Shown: positions 48,619-57,498 of the stretch, one piece after another | Numbering within the stretch: position 1 is the first letter of the stretch | How the letters are laid out: each line of letters starts with the position of its first letter | NCBI RefSeq assembly: GCF_936916975.1 | Contig: NZ_CAKZGO010000006.1 | Span: forward strand, 124,001-188,000 | Length of the DNA: 64,000 nucleotides | DNA from: an uncultured Dongia sp. | GTDB taxonomy: Bacteria > Pseudomonadota > Alphaproteobacteria > Dongiales > Dongiaceae | Direction of reading: 5' to 3' | Notes under the pieces: generated by a model | The model's input: the letters and a program-made list of their open reading frames with translations, nothing else | Database searches by the model: none | Told to the model about the DNA's origin: nothing | Translations under genes and position numbers: made by a program

Positions 48619-49914
48619 ATGGCCAATGTAGCGGTAATCGGCTCGCAATGGGGCGACGAGGGCAAGGGCAAGATCGTCGATTGGCTCAGTGAGCGCGCCG
48701 ATGTCGTCGTGCGCTTCCAGGGCGGGCACAATGCCGGCCACACGCTGGTCATTGGGGGCGTCGTCTACAAGCTCTCGCTGCTGCCCTCGGGCATCGTGCG
48801 GCCGGGCAAGCTCTCCGTCATCGGCAATGGCGTCGTCGTCGATCCCTGGCATCTGGTGAAGGAGATGGAAGGCCTGCGCGGGCAGGGTGTAGCCATCTCG
48901 CCGGACAATCTGGTCGTCGCCGAAAACGCGGCCCTCATCCTGCCGCTCCACAGCCAGCTCGATCTGCTGCGCGAGGGTGCTGCTGAAGGCACAGCCAAGA
49001 TCGGCACCACCGGCCGCGGCATCGGCCCGGCCTATGAAGACAAGGTGGCGCGCCGCGCCATTCGTGTCTGCGACCTTGCTGACAGCAAGGGCCTCGATGC
49101 CAAGGTCGAGAATTTGCTGCGCCACCACAATGCGCTGCTCAAAGGCATGGGCGCCCAGCCGGTCGACGGTGCTGAATTGCTGGCAAAGCTCCGCGCCATC
49201 GCACCGCAGATCGCTCCCTTCGTGAAGCCGGTCTGGGAAATGCTCGACACTGCGCGGCGTCGTGGCGACCGCATCCTGTTCGAAGGCGCCCAGGGTGTCA
49301 TGCTCGACATCGATCATGGCACCTATCCCTACGTCACCTCGTCCAACACCGTGACAGGGCAGGCGGCGACCGGCTCCGGCCTTGGGCCATCGGCCATCGG
49401 CTATGTGCTCGGTATTACCAAGGCCTATACGACGCGCGTCGGCTCCGGTCCGTTCCCGAGCGAACTCACGGACGAGATCGGTCAGCTGCTGGGCGAGCGC
49501 GGGCGTGAATTTGGCACCGTCACCGGCCGCAAGCGCCGCTGCGGCTGGTTCGATGCCGCCCTCGTGCGTCGCGCCGCCAAAGTTTCCGGCATCAGCGGTA
49601 TTGCGCTCACCAAGCTCGACGTGCTCGACGGCATGAAGGAATTGAAGATCTGCACGGGCTATGAGATCGACGGCAAGCCTTACGCCTATCTGCCGGCTGC
49701 ATCCGATCTGCAGGCGCGCGCCAAGCCCGTCTACGAGACTCTCGAAGGCTGGTCTGAATCGACACAAGGAGCTCGCTCCTGGGCACAACTCCCGGCGACC
49801 GCGATCAAATATGTCCGCCGTGTCGAGGAGTTGATCGAAGCCCCGGTGGCGCTGCTTTCAACCAGCCCGGAGCGCGACGACACCATCCTGGTGACCGATC
49901 CCTTCGCGGATTGA
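48619..49914 (+). CDS. purA: Adenylosuccinate synthetase
   Basis: GTP-dependent enzyme joining IMP and aspartate in AMP synthesis. The GTP-binding loop [16 protein letters not shown] holds catalytic Asp13, and His41 is in GGHNAGHT. The IMP-binding [13 protein letters not shown] and the C-terminal [12 protein letters not shown] segment are present. At 431 residues it is complete. The gene is downstream of hisZ. It abuts the convergent MFS gene with no intervening base. Confidence 0.98.
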   Translation: MANVAVIGSQWGDEGKGKIVDWLSERADVVVRFQGGHNAGHTLVIGGVVYKLSLLPSGIVRPGKLSVIGNGVVVDPWHLVKEMEGLRGQGVAISPDNLVVAENAALILPLHSQLDLLREGAAEGTAKIGTTGRGIGPAYEDKVARRAIRVCDLADSKGLDAKVENLLRHHNALLKGMGAQPVDGAELLAKLRAIAPQIAPFVKPVWEMLDTARRRGDRILFEGAQGVMLDIDHGTYPYVTSSNTVTGQAATGSGLGPSAIGYVLGITKAYTTRVGSGPFPSELTDEIGQLLGERGREFGTVTGRKRRCGWFDAALVRRAAKVSGISGIALTKLDVLDGMKELKICTGYEIDGKPYAYLPAASDLQARAKPVYETLEGWSESTQGARSWAQLPATAIKYVRRVEELIEAPVALLSTSPERDDTILVTDPFAD

Positions 49915-51114
49915 TCAGCGCGGCTTTGCCAGCAGCGTCGCTGCGAGGGAGGCGAGGGCGAGCAGGATGATGACGGCGCCATAGATATAAGTAGAAACGG
50001 GCAGCCCGAGATGGGGTGCCGCTATGCCGATCAGGATGACGGGCAAGCTGAACGCCAGATAGCTCTGCACATAAAAGGCGGCGAGCAATCCTGCGCGTTG
50101 ATGCAGTTCGGCCAGCGGCATGATGCTGCGCGAAGCGCCGAAGAATCCGGCGCCCAATCCCAGTCCAGCGATGATCGTGCCCAACAGCATCAGCGGCGCC
50201 ATCTGCTCATGCACACCGGCAAGAGTGACGGCAACACCGCCCATAAGCGCGATCGCGGCCACGATGATGATTCGCCGCGCCGGCCATTGCCGGACCAGCA
50301 GCACGGCCACTGCACCGCTCAGCGTCAGCGATGCGACGATGCCGCCACCCAGCAAAGGCGAGGTGAGCCCCGTTGCAACCCGGAACAGTGAAGGCATCAG
50401 AGACAAATAGAACCCACCCAGTGCCCAGGAGGCAATATTGACCGGCGTCGCCATCAGCAGGGGCAGGCGTGCTTGCGGCGGCACCGCGACATGCGGCTTC
50501 AGCGAAGCCCAGGCACCCGGCTGCGCGCTCGCTGTTTCCGGCATCTGCCAAACAACCAGAGCCAGGCTTACGAAGAGTACCAGCAGGATGACGTAGATGA
50601 GTTGCATCGGCGCCGGACCGTAGGCGACCAGCCCGCTGGTCACCAAGGCACCCAGCGCCATGCCGAGGAACGGCGTGATGCTGTTGATCATCGGTCCCTT
50701 GGCGCGATTGGTGTCGAGTACGGTGGCGCTGAGAGTGCTAGTGAGGGCGCCGGTCGCCAAGCCCTGAACCGCGCGTGCGGCGATAAGCCAGCTTGCTGAT
50801 TCGGCCTCGATGAACAGCACCATGCCGGCGGCGCTGAGGAGGAGTGCCACCGAGATGACCGGACGCCGGCCGATGTAGTCCGACAGTGCGCCCACTGTGA
50901 GCAGCGAGAACAGCAGGCAGATCGCATAGACCGAAAAGATGATGGTGAGCACCAATGGCGAGATGGCCCACGCTTCCTGATAGAGCCGGTAGAGTGGGGT
51001 CGGCGCACTCGACCCGGCCAGGATGGCCGCAAGGCTGATCGCCGCGAAGACCGTCATTGCGGGTGGGCGTGATAGCAGGCGGATCGGCTGCGTGGCGGCA
51101 AGGTCGCTGGACAT
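49915..51114 (-). CDS. MFS transporter
   Basis: A 399-residue Major Facilitator Superfamily protein with about twelve membrane helices. The cytoplasmic loop 2-3 motif reads GALSDYIGRRPV, as expected for drug/H+ antiporters and sugar transporters alike. The substrate is unknown; the association with a TetR regulator and a MaoC hydratase suggests efflux of a hydrophobic acid or drug. I start at MSSDLAATQP with GAAGGG five bases upstream; an ATG four codons earlier is possible. It is the third gene of the TetR-MaoC-MFS set after a 64-base gap, and its stop abuts purA. Confidence 0.88.
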   Translation of the reverse strand: MSSDLAATQPIRLLSRPPAMTVFAAISLAAILAGSSAPTPLYRLYQEAWAISPLVLTIIFSVYAICLLFSLLTVGALSDYIGRRPVISVALLLSAAGMVLFIEAESASWLIAARAVQGLATGALTSTLSATVLDTNRAKGPMINSITPFLGMALGALVTSGLVAYGPAPMQLIYVILLVLFVSLALVVWQMPETASAQPGAWASLKPHVAVPPQARLPLLMATPVNIASWALGGFYLSLMPSLFRVATGLTSPLLGGGIVASLTLSGAVAVLLVRQWPARRIIIVAAIALMGGVAVTLAGVHEQMAPLMLLGTIIAGLGLGAGFFGASRSIMPLAELHQRAGLLAAFYVQSYLAFSLPVILIGIAAPHLGLPVSTYIYGAVIILLALASLAATLLAKPR

Positions 51115-51178
51115 GATGCCCTTCATTCTTTCAGGCTGAGAAATAGCATTGGCAGCTCGTCGATCGGGTCTTGAAGGC

Positions 51179-51634
51179 CTAGCCCGGATTCCGCTTCGGC
51201 ACGACCAGCTTCGAGGTGAGGATCTGCACGATGTCGCCGTGCTGGTTGCGCGTTTCGCTGCGCATAATTGCCATGCCGCGTTCGGGACGGGAGCGGGATG
51301 GCTTGATCTCGAGGATCTCGCTGGTGACCTGCAGGATATCGCCGGGCCGCGTCGCCTGCGGCCAGGTGATCTCGCCGCCACCACCGATCAGCCCGCCAGC
51401 AATGCCCGGGCGTGTGGTCGCCAGCAATTTCATCGTGATGGCCGCCGTATGCCACCCGCTGGCGGCGAGGCCGCCGAAGAACGTCTCCTTGGCTGCCGCA
51501 TCATCGAGGTGAAATGGCTGCGGGTCGAATTGCTGTGCGAACGCCTTGATCTGTGTCGCATCCAGCGTGTGTGTGTCGCTGGTGAATTTCTGACCTACCG
51601 ACAGGTCTTCCAGGAACAATCCGATTTCGGTCAT
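51179..51634 (-). CDS. MaoC-like acyl dehydratase
   Basis: A 151-residue hot-dog-fold protein of the MaoC/(R)-specific enoyl-CoA hydratase type. The catalytic pair Asp37 and His42 is in QQFDPQPFHLD. The region AASGWHTAAITMKL and GEITWPQATRPGDILQV are also characteristic. It probably hydrates or dehydrates a CoA-linked acyl compound. It overlaps the TetR gene by four bases (ATGA), so it is part of that operon and divergent from a thiolase, which hints at shared CoA-ester metabolism. Confidence 0.88.
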   Translation of the reverse strand: MTEIGLFLEDLSVGQKFTSDTHTLDATQIKAFAQQFDPQPFHLDDAAAKETFFGGLAASGWHTAAITMKLLATTRPGIAGGLIGGGGEITWPQATRPGDILQVTSEILEIKPSRSRPERGMAIMRSETRNQHGDIVQILTSKLVVPKRNPG

Positions 51635-52203
51635 GCTGTGCTCCGGGGCAAGGACGCGGCGACCGCGTGCAGGATTTCCTTGGACAAGGCCGGGTCATCG
51701 ACCGCGCGCGCCAGCACCACGCCGCCGACCATGCTGGCAAAATAGGCCAGCGCACGTTCCTGTTTGACGGCCTTGGTCTTGCCCGGCAACAGACCGGCGA
51801 GCGTCGCGATCACGTTCCTGAACCCGGCGGTGACCGCACTGCGCACCGCGGGCGCCTGGCGCGCAACCTCCGGCCCCAGCGCTGCCATCAAACAGCCTTG
51901 GCCGGGATGATCACGATGGGCCGTCGACAGGTAGGTCTTGGTCAATGCCGTCAGCGGATCTCCTGAGCGCTCGATTGCCTTGACCCAGCCGGCCACCGTG
52001 TCAGCCGACGCCTTGGCGCAAGCCTCCGCCATCAGCCCATCCTTGCCGGCAAATTGCGCATAGAAGCCGCCATGGGTAAGGCCGGCGCTCTTCATCAGAT
52101 CGGCAATGCCGATGCCGTCGAAACCGCGCTCGCGAAACAACTGCGCCGCGATCTCGACCACCCGGGCACGGTTCTCGACCGCTTGTTCTCGGCTGACCTT
52201 CAA
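51631..52203 (-). CDS. TetR/AcrR family transcriptional repressor
   Basis: A 190-residue regulator. The N-terminal helix-turn-helix covers residues 10-55: AAQLFRERGFDGIGIADLMKSAGLTHGGFYAQF, typical of TetR family proteins; the C-terminal ligand domain belongs to the TetR_C type with GCLMAALGPE. I start at TTG giving LKVSREQ, because GGAGAG sits immediately upstream, instead of an ATG 21 codons earlier that lies in promoter and operator DNA. An 18-bp palindrome lies upstream. It is co-transcribed with the MaoC gene. Confidence 0.9.
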   Translation of the reverse strand: MKVSREQAVENRARVVEIAAQLFRERGFDGIGIADLMKSAGLTHGGFYAQFAGKDGLMAEACAKASADTVAGWVKAIERSGDPLTALTKTYLSTAHRDHPGQGCLMAALGPEVARQAPAVRSAVTAGFRNVIATLAGLLPGKTKAVKQERALAYFASMVGGVVLARAVDDPALSKEILHAVAASLPRSTA

Positions 52204-52231
52204 TCTTCTCTCCGGGTTAATACTTCTATCC

Positions 52232-52266
52232 TTGACAATATATATGACGATCATCATATCGTTCAA
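52232..52266. promoter_or_regulatory. Divergent promoters with an 18-bp TetR-type operator
   Basis: ATATGA-CGATCA-TCATAT at 52242-52259 is a palindrome with 16 of 18 positions symmetric. For the thiolase, TTGACA (52232-52237) has a weak -10 CATATC at 52255. For the TetR gene, TTGAAC (52261-52266, minus strand) and TATATT (52237-52242) are spaced 18 bases. The operator covers both promoter cores, as expected for simultaneous repression of both directions. Confidence 0.65.
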
Positions 52267-52308
52267 TATCCATATGCTTCGGTACGAAAGAAATTAACGG
52301 ATTCCGCC

Positions 52309-53496
52309 ATGAGCACTGCCGATCCTGTCGTCATCGTCGCTGCGACGCGCACCCCGCTTGGACGTTTCCAGGGTGATCTCTCGGGGCTGACTGCCACCGC
52401 CTTGGGGGCCCTTGTCATCCGCGCCGCGCTGGGGCGGGCCGGCTTGGCACCAGAGCGGGTCGACGAGGTGCTGTTCGGCTGCGTTCTGCCTGCAGGCCTG
52501 GGACAGGCCCCGGCGCGACAGGCGTCCAAGGGCGCCGGCTTGCCTGATGCAGTTGGGGCGACCACCGTCAACAAAGTCTGCGGGTCGGGCATGAAAGCTA
52601 CCATGCTGGCCCATGATCTCATCCTCGCCGGGTCCGCCAGCATTGCCGTCTCGGGTGGCATGGAATCGATGTCGAACGCGCCCTATCTGCTGGCCAAGGC
52701 GCGCGGCGGTTACCGGGTCGGACACGACCGCGTGCTCGATCACATGATGCTGGACGGTCTCGAAGACGCCTATGAGCAAGGCAGGTCGATGGGCGATTTT
52801 GGCGAGGCCGCCGCTGCCGCCTATCAATTCACCCGCGCCGATCAGGATGCCTATGCGATGGAGACATTGCAGCGGGCGCGTTCCGCTATCGAAGGTGGGG
52901 CGTTCAAGGCGGAGATCACGCCGGTCTCCGTGCCGGCCAAGGGTGGCGACAGGCTCATCGAGCATGACGAGCATGCGATGAAGGTCTCGCCGGACAAGAT
53001 CCCGTCATTGCGGCCGGCGTTCCGGGCGGATGGCACGATCACCGCCGCGAGTTCGTCGGCCAATGCCGATGGCGCGGCGGCACTCGTGCTCGCCCGCCGC
53101 TCAGTGGCGGAACGTGAAAACCTGCCCGTTCTCGCCGAGATCAGGGCCCACGCGACCCATGCGCAGGAGCCGGCCTGGTACACCACGGCGCCGATCCCGG
53201 CCATTCGCAAGGTGTTGGACAAGATGGGATGGAGAGTGGGCGATGTCGATCTGTTCGAGATCAACGAGGCCTTCGCCGTCGTCGCCATGGCGGCGCAGCG
53301 CGACCTCGCCATCCCACGCGAGCGTCTCAACATCCATGGCGGTGCTTGCGCGCTGGGCCACCCGATCGGTGCCACCGGCGCGCGATTGATCGTGACCTTG
53401 CTGCATGCCTTGCAGCATCATGGCCTCAAGCGTGGTGTTGCCGCTCTTTGCATTGGCGGCGGTGAAGCTACTGCGATTGCGATCGAGCGGCCCTAA
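52309..53496 (+). CDS. Acetyl-CoA acetyltransferase (thiolase)
   Basis: A 395-residue thiolase II. Nucleophile Cys91 is in VNKVCGSGMKA, His351 in ALGHPIGATGAR, and the second Cys (about 381) in LCIGGGEATA, so all catalytic residues are intact. It either condenses acetyl-CoA or cleaves acetoacetyl-CoA; direction cannot be read from sequence. It is divergent from the TetR-MaoC operon and likely shares the operator. An upstream in-frame extension overlaps the TetR gene and is not real. The stop overlaps the convergent lyase gene by four bases. Confidence 0.95.
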   Translation: MSTADPVVIVAATRTPLGRFQGDLSGLTATALGALVIRAALGRAGLAPERVDEVLFGCVLPAGLGQAPARQASKGAGLPDAVGATTVNKVCGSGMKATMLAHDLILAGSASIAVSGGMESMSNAPYLLAKARGGYRVGHDRVLDHMMLDGLEDAYEQGRSMGDFGEAAAAAYQFTRADQDAYAMETLQRARSAIEGGAFKAEITPVSVPAKGGDRLIEHDEHAMKVSPDKIPSLRPAFRADGTITAASSSANADGAAALVLARRSVAERENLPVLAEIRAHATHAQEPAWYTTAPIPAIRKVLDKMGWRVGDVDLFEINEAFAVVAMAAQRDLAIPRERLNIHGGACALGHPIGATGARLIVTLLHALQHHGLKRGVAALCIGGGEATAIAIERP

Positions 53497-54923
53497 CTAG
53501 CCTTGTAGATCTCCGCGCGGAAGGTCGCTGCAAGCGCGCCCAGATCCGGACCGAACACGCGCGATGCCGTCATCGGCGGAAAATTCGCGCGGATCATCTC
53601 GAGCGTTGCCTGCAGGGCAGGGGGTGCTGCCCGGTCGGTCATATGAAACGCCTGCGACGCGACGGCGCCGAGCATGGCAAGCGCCGCTTCCAGGCAAATG
53701 CCGACTTCTTCCTGTGCCTTCCAGGCAAGCCCGGTCATCGGTGCCACATCATTCTGTCCGAAGCCGCCCGCCTCGCTGCCGGGCAGGAAGGTGCGCTGTG
53801 CCGCACGCCGCGCCTGCTCAGCATAGCCCACCTGCACGAAGCCGACGATGCCGATATAGGCCTCATCCGCGCCCTGCAGCTGGTCCGGCAAGAGCGAATA
53901 GCGCCCATCCAGCAGCTTGGTGTTCTGCCGCTCGGCCAGGATGCACAGATCAACACAGGCCGCCGCCAGATTGTCGAGTGCCGGATAGGCGCGCGCATTG
54001 TGATAGCCGCCATTGCTGTAGACACGGCCCAACGGATGCGCGGCATCGGGCCGCAGAAAGACCGGGTTGTCGGTGACAGATTGCAATGAGGATTGCGCAA
54101 TTTCCTCGGCCTGCGCTACAGCGCGGCGCAGCTGTCCGAGGACCCGCGGCAGGATGCGATAGGAAACCGGTGCCTGATATGGCCGGCGCTCTGTAGCGCC
54201 ACCCTGCAGCAGGCTACGTAGCCGATGCAACGCTGCTGCTTCATATGGGTCACCCCAGAGATCCTCGAATGCCGCGTCATAGGCTTCGAGCGGCGCCTTG
54301 ATCGCCTCGGCCGATAGCGCAAACACACGTTCGGCAAGCTCCAATCGCCGCCGCATGGCGATAGCGGCATCAGCGATGAGCGCACTGGCCGCGGGCGAGC
54401 CGTTGATCAGCGACAACGCATCCTTCTCGCCCAAGGGAAATTTCTCAGCGAGTTCGATAATCAGCGGCGCCATCCACAGGATTTCGCCAGCACCTCCTTG
54501 ACCCGCGATCGAAACCTTCGGCAGATCGCCGCCGCCGAGCAGACCGGCCACCGCTTCAGCGAGAGCCGGCGTCACCGCCGCATGGCCCTCAATGAAATTG
54601 GCGAGGCGCGAGAGAATGATGCCGCGCGCCACGCGTTCCGGCGCTGCCGGACCGAAGGCGACTGCAGCACTGCGCGGCGGCCGTTGCGCGTGCTGGCGCC
54701 GTGCCTCGCCGGTATAGCGTTTGTTGGCGTGCTGGCCGTATCCGCTGGTAACGCCGTAGATCGTCACATTGGGGTCGGCATCCAGGAGATGCATGAAGGC
54801 GCGGCGGGCTTCCGTCATCTGCGCCAGTGCGCCAGCGCCCAGCCGGACGGCTTGTTTTTCCCAGGCCACGCGCCGATAGGCATCCAAGGTGATATCCGCG
54901 CGCGTGTTCAATTCCAGCGACAT
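53493..54923 (-). CDS. Aromatic ammonia-lyase (HAL/PAL) family homologue lacking the MIO triad
   Basis: A 476-residue protein clearly of the histidine/phenylalanine ammonia-lyase fold: YGVTSGYG at 56-63 with its catalytic Tyr, LINGSPAASALIAD near 172, SVTDNPVFL near 282, and ALDNLAAACVDL near 315. However, the position of the Ala-Ser-Gly triad that cyclises to the MIO cofactor reads GQGGAGEILW (141-150), so Ala145-Gly146-Glu147 with no Ser. The second catalytic Tyr region, normally YSLR, reads APVSYR (251-256). The usual chemistry seems impossible; it may be a pseudoenzyme or have different chemistry. GAGG precedes the ATG. Confidence 0.85.
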   Translation of the reverse strand: MSLELNTRADITLDAYRRVAWEKQAVRLGAGALAQMTEARRAFMHLLDADPNVTIYGVTSGYGQHANKRYTGEARRQHAQRPPRSAAVAFGPAAPERVARGIILSRLANFIEGHAAVTPALAEAVAGLLGGGDLPKVSIAGQGGAGEILWMAPLIIELAEKFPLGEKDALSLINGSPAASALIADAAIAMRRRLELAERVFALSAEAIKAPLEAYDAAFEDLWGDPYEAAALHRLRSLLQGGATERRPYQAPVSYRILPRVLGQLRRAVAQAEEIAQSSLQSVTDNPVFLRPDAAHPLGRVYSNGGYHNARAYPALDNLAAACVDLCILAERQNTKLLDGRYSLLPDQLQGADEAYIGIVGFVQVGYAEQARRAAQRTFLPGSEAGGFGQNDVAPMTGLAWKAQEEVGICLEAALAMLGAVASQAFHMTDRAAPPALQATLEMIRANFPPMTASRVFGPDLGALAATFRAEIYKAS

Positions 54924-55074
54924 GAAGGTGCCTCGTTAATGGGACAATCCCTTTTAGGTGATTCCCCTCGGGAAATCCCCTCTGGAAATTTGGGGGTGGA
55001 TCGCCAAATCCGGCACGGTCTTGCCGGCCACGTCCGCCGAGCGCATGCTTCGCCCGGCAAAGAAGGAGGCAGGC
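54924..55074 (+). other. Divergent upstream region of the lyase homologue and hydrolase genes
   Basis: 151 bases between two divergent starts. It contains A/T-rich blocks (for example TCCCTTTTAGG) and GC-rich palindromic stretches, but no convincing -35/-10 pair in either direction. No gene is visible here. Confidence 0.4.
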
Positions 55075-56118
55075 ATGAGCATCCCGGTCTATTTCGCCAC
55101 CAACCGCAACAAGATCGAAAGCCCGGTGCCCAACAATTTCGGCACCGATTTCAACGTCGACGGCGCACTGGTTTTCGGTCGGGCGGTCCTGAAATCAGTT
55201 GCCGATGAAAGCGAGCTCGGCAATTCCAACCTCTCCATCGACGCGCTGAGCCCGGATGATTTCTCTCCCACATTGCGTCAGGCAATCGTGGGGCAGGGCG
55301 CCGACCATCTCCTCATCTATCTCCACGGCTTCGACTATCGCTTCCGCGAAACCGTGATGCGGGCCGGTTTCCTCAGTGACTGGTATCGCCGCGGCAAGCC
55401 GTCCGTGGCATCGACAATCATCGCCTTCAGCTGGCCATCGCTGGGCAGCCTCAATCTCGACGCCTATCGCACCGATTATCGCAATGCCGCTGCTTCCGCC
55501 GGCGCCTTCCGCCGCTTCCTCACGCGATTGCTGCCGCTGCTGCAGGAATACCGTGCAGCAAAGGCCACGCGCCGCGTCAGCTTGATGGCGCATAGCATGG
55601 GCAACCACTTCCTCCATGCCGGCCTCACGGCCGCCATCGGGACGGCGCCCGGGCAATTCGCCACGGCGAGCTTCGCGGGCCTCATCGACCAACTATTCCT
55701 CGTCGCCTCGGATGAGGATGCCGATGCGCTCTCCAGCCCCGGCGGCCTGCGCTGGACCCCGGACATCGCCGGCCATGTGGCGCTCTATTACAACAACCAG
55801 GATATCCCGCTGAAGACGATCAGCCGGCCGATCCACGGCGTCGGGCGCTTGGGGGTCGACGGTCCGGCAGACAAGCCAAGCTTTCGCACCCGCAATATCA
55901 GTTTCATCAATTGCTCGGCGGCCAATCCAGAACTGAAACCGCGCAGCCGGCAGGCCAATCCACCGCGCCTCGATCCGCAATGGCACCAGTACTATCGCCT
56001 GGTGCCGGAGGTAAGGAACGATATCTGCGGCGTGATGTTGGGTCGCGATGGTGCAGGGCTGCCCAACCGGACCTATCGCCGGACCGAGAACTTCTATCGC
56101 CTTGATCTGGCTAAATAA
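55075..56118 (+). CDS. DUF900 family alpha/beta hydrolase
   Basis: A 347-residue predicted esterase of the DUF900 type. Visible elements are the oxyanion-side strand LLIYLHGFDYRF (around residues 79-90), the nucleophile elbow AHSMGNHF with Ser174, an acid in the VASDEDAD strand, and a His-containing C-terminal region. There is no signal peptide, so it is probably cytoplasmic. The ATG has AGAAGGAGG five bases upstream. An upstream extension of 39 codons is not needed. The substrate is unknown. A hairpin follows the stop codon. Confidence 0.82.
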   Translation: MSIPVYFATNRNKIESPVPNNFGTDFNVDGALVFGRAVLKSVADESELGNSNLSIDALSPDDFSPTLRQAIVGQGADHLLIYLHGFDYRFRETVMRAGFLSDWYRRGKPSVASTIIAFSWPSLGSLNLDAYRTDYRNAAASAGAFRRFLTRLLPLLQEYRAAKATRRVSLMAHSMGNHFLHAGLTAAIGTAPGQFATASFAGLIDQLFLVASDEDADALSSPGGLRWTPDIAGHVALYYNNQDIPLKTISRPIHGVGRLGVDGPADKPSFRTRNISFINCSAANPELKPRSRQANPPRLDPQWHQYYRLVPEVRNDICGVMLGRDGAGLPNRTYRRTENFYRLDLAK

Positions 56119-56137
56119 CCTGCCGATCAGGCGGGTT
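56117..56137 (+). terminator. Weak candidate terminator hairpin after the DUF900 gene
   Basis: AACCTGCC and GGCGGGTT form an 8-bp stem with one G-U pair and a 5-base loop, starting at the stop codon. The following GGTTC has a poor U-tract, so termination may be weak. Confidence 0.4.
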
Positions 56138-56210
56138 GGTTCAGGAAAATCACGTGGGTGCCGGCGCGGCCAAGGCTATAAGGTAGCGCTCAATTCTGTG
56201 GGAGAGTCGC

Positions 56211-56687
56211 ATGTCCGTTCGAACGCCGGTTGCCGCCTTGATCCTGGCTGCGGGCTTGGTGTCCGTGCCGCTCGCGGCTCAGGCGGAGGGTGGCGTCAAT
56301 GTCGGCGTCCTCGACTGCCATGTCAGCGGCAGCGTCGGCTATCTGGTCGGTTCGAACAAGACGCTGGCCTGTGTGTTCAAGCGGGCGGACGGCACGCGCG
56401 AAGACTATCGCGGCGAGATCGATCGCTACGGTCTCGATATCGGCTTCACGCGCGAGACGCGCATGTTCTGGGGTGTCGTGGCGCCCGGCAATGTGGCGCG
56501 CGGTGCGCTGGCCGGCACCTATGGTGGTGCCGGCGCGGATGTCGCAGCGGGCCTCGGCGTCGGCGCCAATGCGCTGTTCGGTGGCGGCAACAACCAGATC
56601 GCGCTGCAGCCGGTCAGCGTCAGTGGCAGCATCGGTGTCAACGTGGCAGCCGGTGTCACCAAGGTCACGTTGGCGCCCGGCAAGTAA
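56211..56687 (+). CDS. DUF992 family secreted protein
   Basis: A 158-residue protein with a signal peptide (cleavage near AAQAEG, residues 22-27). The mature part matches DUF992: VGVLDCHVSGSVGYLVGSNKTLACVFKR with two Cys residues likely disulfide-bonded, then GLDIGFTRETRMFWGVVAP and a Gly/Ala-rich C-terminal half. The fold seems beta-rich and periplasmic. Function is unknown; DUF992 proteins are common in alphaproteobacteria. GGGAG precedes the ATG. It has no obvious functional link with its neighbours. Confidence 0.88.
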   Translation: MSVRTPVAALILAAGLVSVPLAAQAEGGVNVGVLDCHVSGSVGYLVGSNKTLACVFKRADGTREDYRGEIDRYGLDIGFTRETRMFWGVVAPGNVARGALAGTYGGAGADVAAGLGVGANALFGGGNNQIALQPVSVSGSIGVNVAAGVTKVTLAPGK

Positions 56688-56760
56688 ACAGGCGCAACGA
56701 CCGCAGCTTGCGCTGTCGCAAATCTGACGCCATCTTCTCCCGCCAGCGCAGGGAGACAGC

Positions 56761-57354
56761 ATGCCCATACAGGCCCTCATCATCATCGCCCATCCGGGCA
56801 ATGCCAGCTTCAGCCACGCCATGGCCGATGCCGCGCGCGAAACGCTCACCACGCACGGCGCCACCGTGATCGCCCATGATCTTTACGCCGAGCAGTTCAA
56901 CCCGGTGCAGCCGACCGGCGAGGCCGGCAACACGGCTTCAGCGGATCCGCTCGTCGAACAGCATTGCGCCGATCTCCAGGCCGCCGATCTCATCCTGATC
57001 TTCCATCCCAATTGGTGGGGCCAGCCGCCAGCCATCCTGAAAGGCTGGATCGACCGCGTGCTCCGCCTCGACACCGCTTATGGCTATCCGCCCGGCACCG
57101 GCTATGAAGGTGTGCCCATCGGCCTGCTGAAAGCTCGCGCGGCCTTCGTCTTCAACACCTCGAATACGCCACCCGAGCGGGAACGCGACACCTTCGGCGA
57201 CCCACTCCAGGACATCTGGACCCGCTGCGTCTTTCCGCTCTGCGGCGTGGAGGATGTCACGCGCCGCATGTACGGGCCGATGTCCGGCAGCACGTTCGAC
57301 CAGCGTGCGGGGTGGCTGGAGGAGGTGAGAGGCTTGGCCAGAAGCAAGCTGTGA
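56761..57354 (+). CDS. NAD(P)H dehydrogenase (quinone), flavodoxin-like fold
   Basis: A 197-residue flavoprotein of the NQO1/KefF/MdaB group. The flavin phosphate loop reads IIIAHPGNASFSHAM, and HPNWWGQPPAILKGWIDRV with the following glycine-rich GTGYEG are family signatures. It probably reduces quinones or nitroaromatics with NAD(P)H by two electrons, limiting radical formation; actual substrate unknown. It is cytoplasmic, with no signal peptide. It is 73 bases after the DUF992 gene and probably expressed on its own. Confidence 0.9.
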   Translation: MPIQALIIIAHPGNASFSHAMADAARETLTTHGATVIAHDLYAEQFNPVQPTGEAGNTASADPLVEQHCADLQAADLILIFHPNWWGQPPAILKGWIDRVLRLDTAYGYPPGTGYEGVPIGLLKARAAFVFNTSNTPPERERDTFGDPLQDIWTRCVFPLCGVEDVTRRMYGPMSGSTFDQRAGWLEEVRGLARSKL

Positions 57355-57498
57355 CTGAAAGGTCTGATCGTCCCTAACCCCTTATTAACCACTCCGGCAT
57401 CAAAACTGCATTGAACTTGTTGGACCGCCCGGACTCCGAATCTGGGGCGGCAGTTTTTGCCTGGAATCAGGCCCCGGGATCTGGAGCGGTTGGGCGTC

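Noticed and set aside
57457-57498. TTG start for the pseudokinase 14 codons upstream
   Set aside because: No ribosome binding site at the right distance; the ATG at 57499 fits better with a GGAG upstream.
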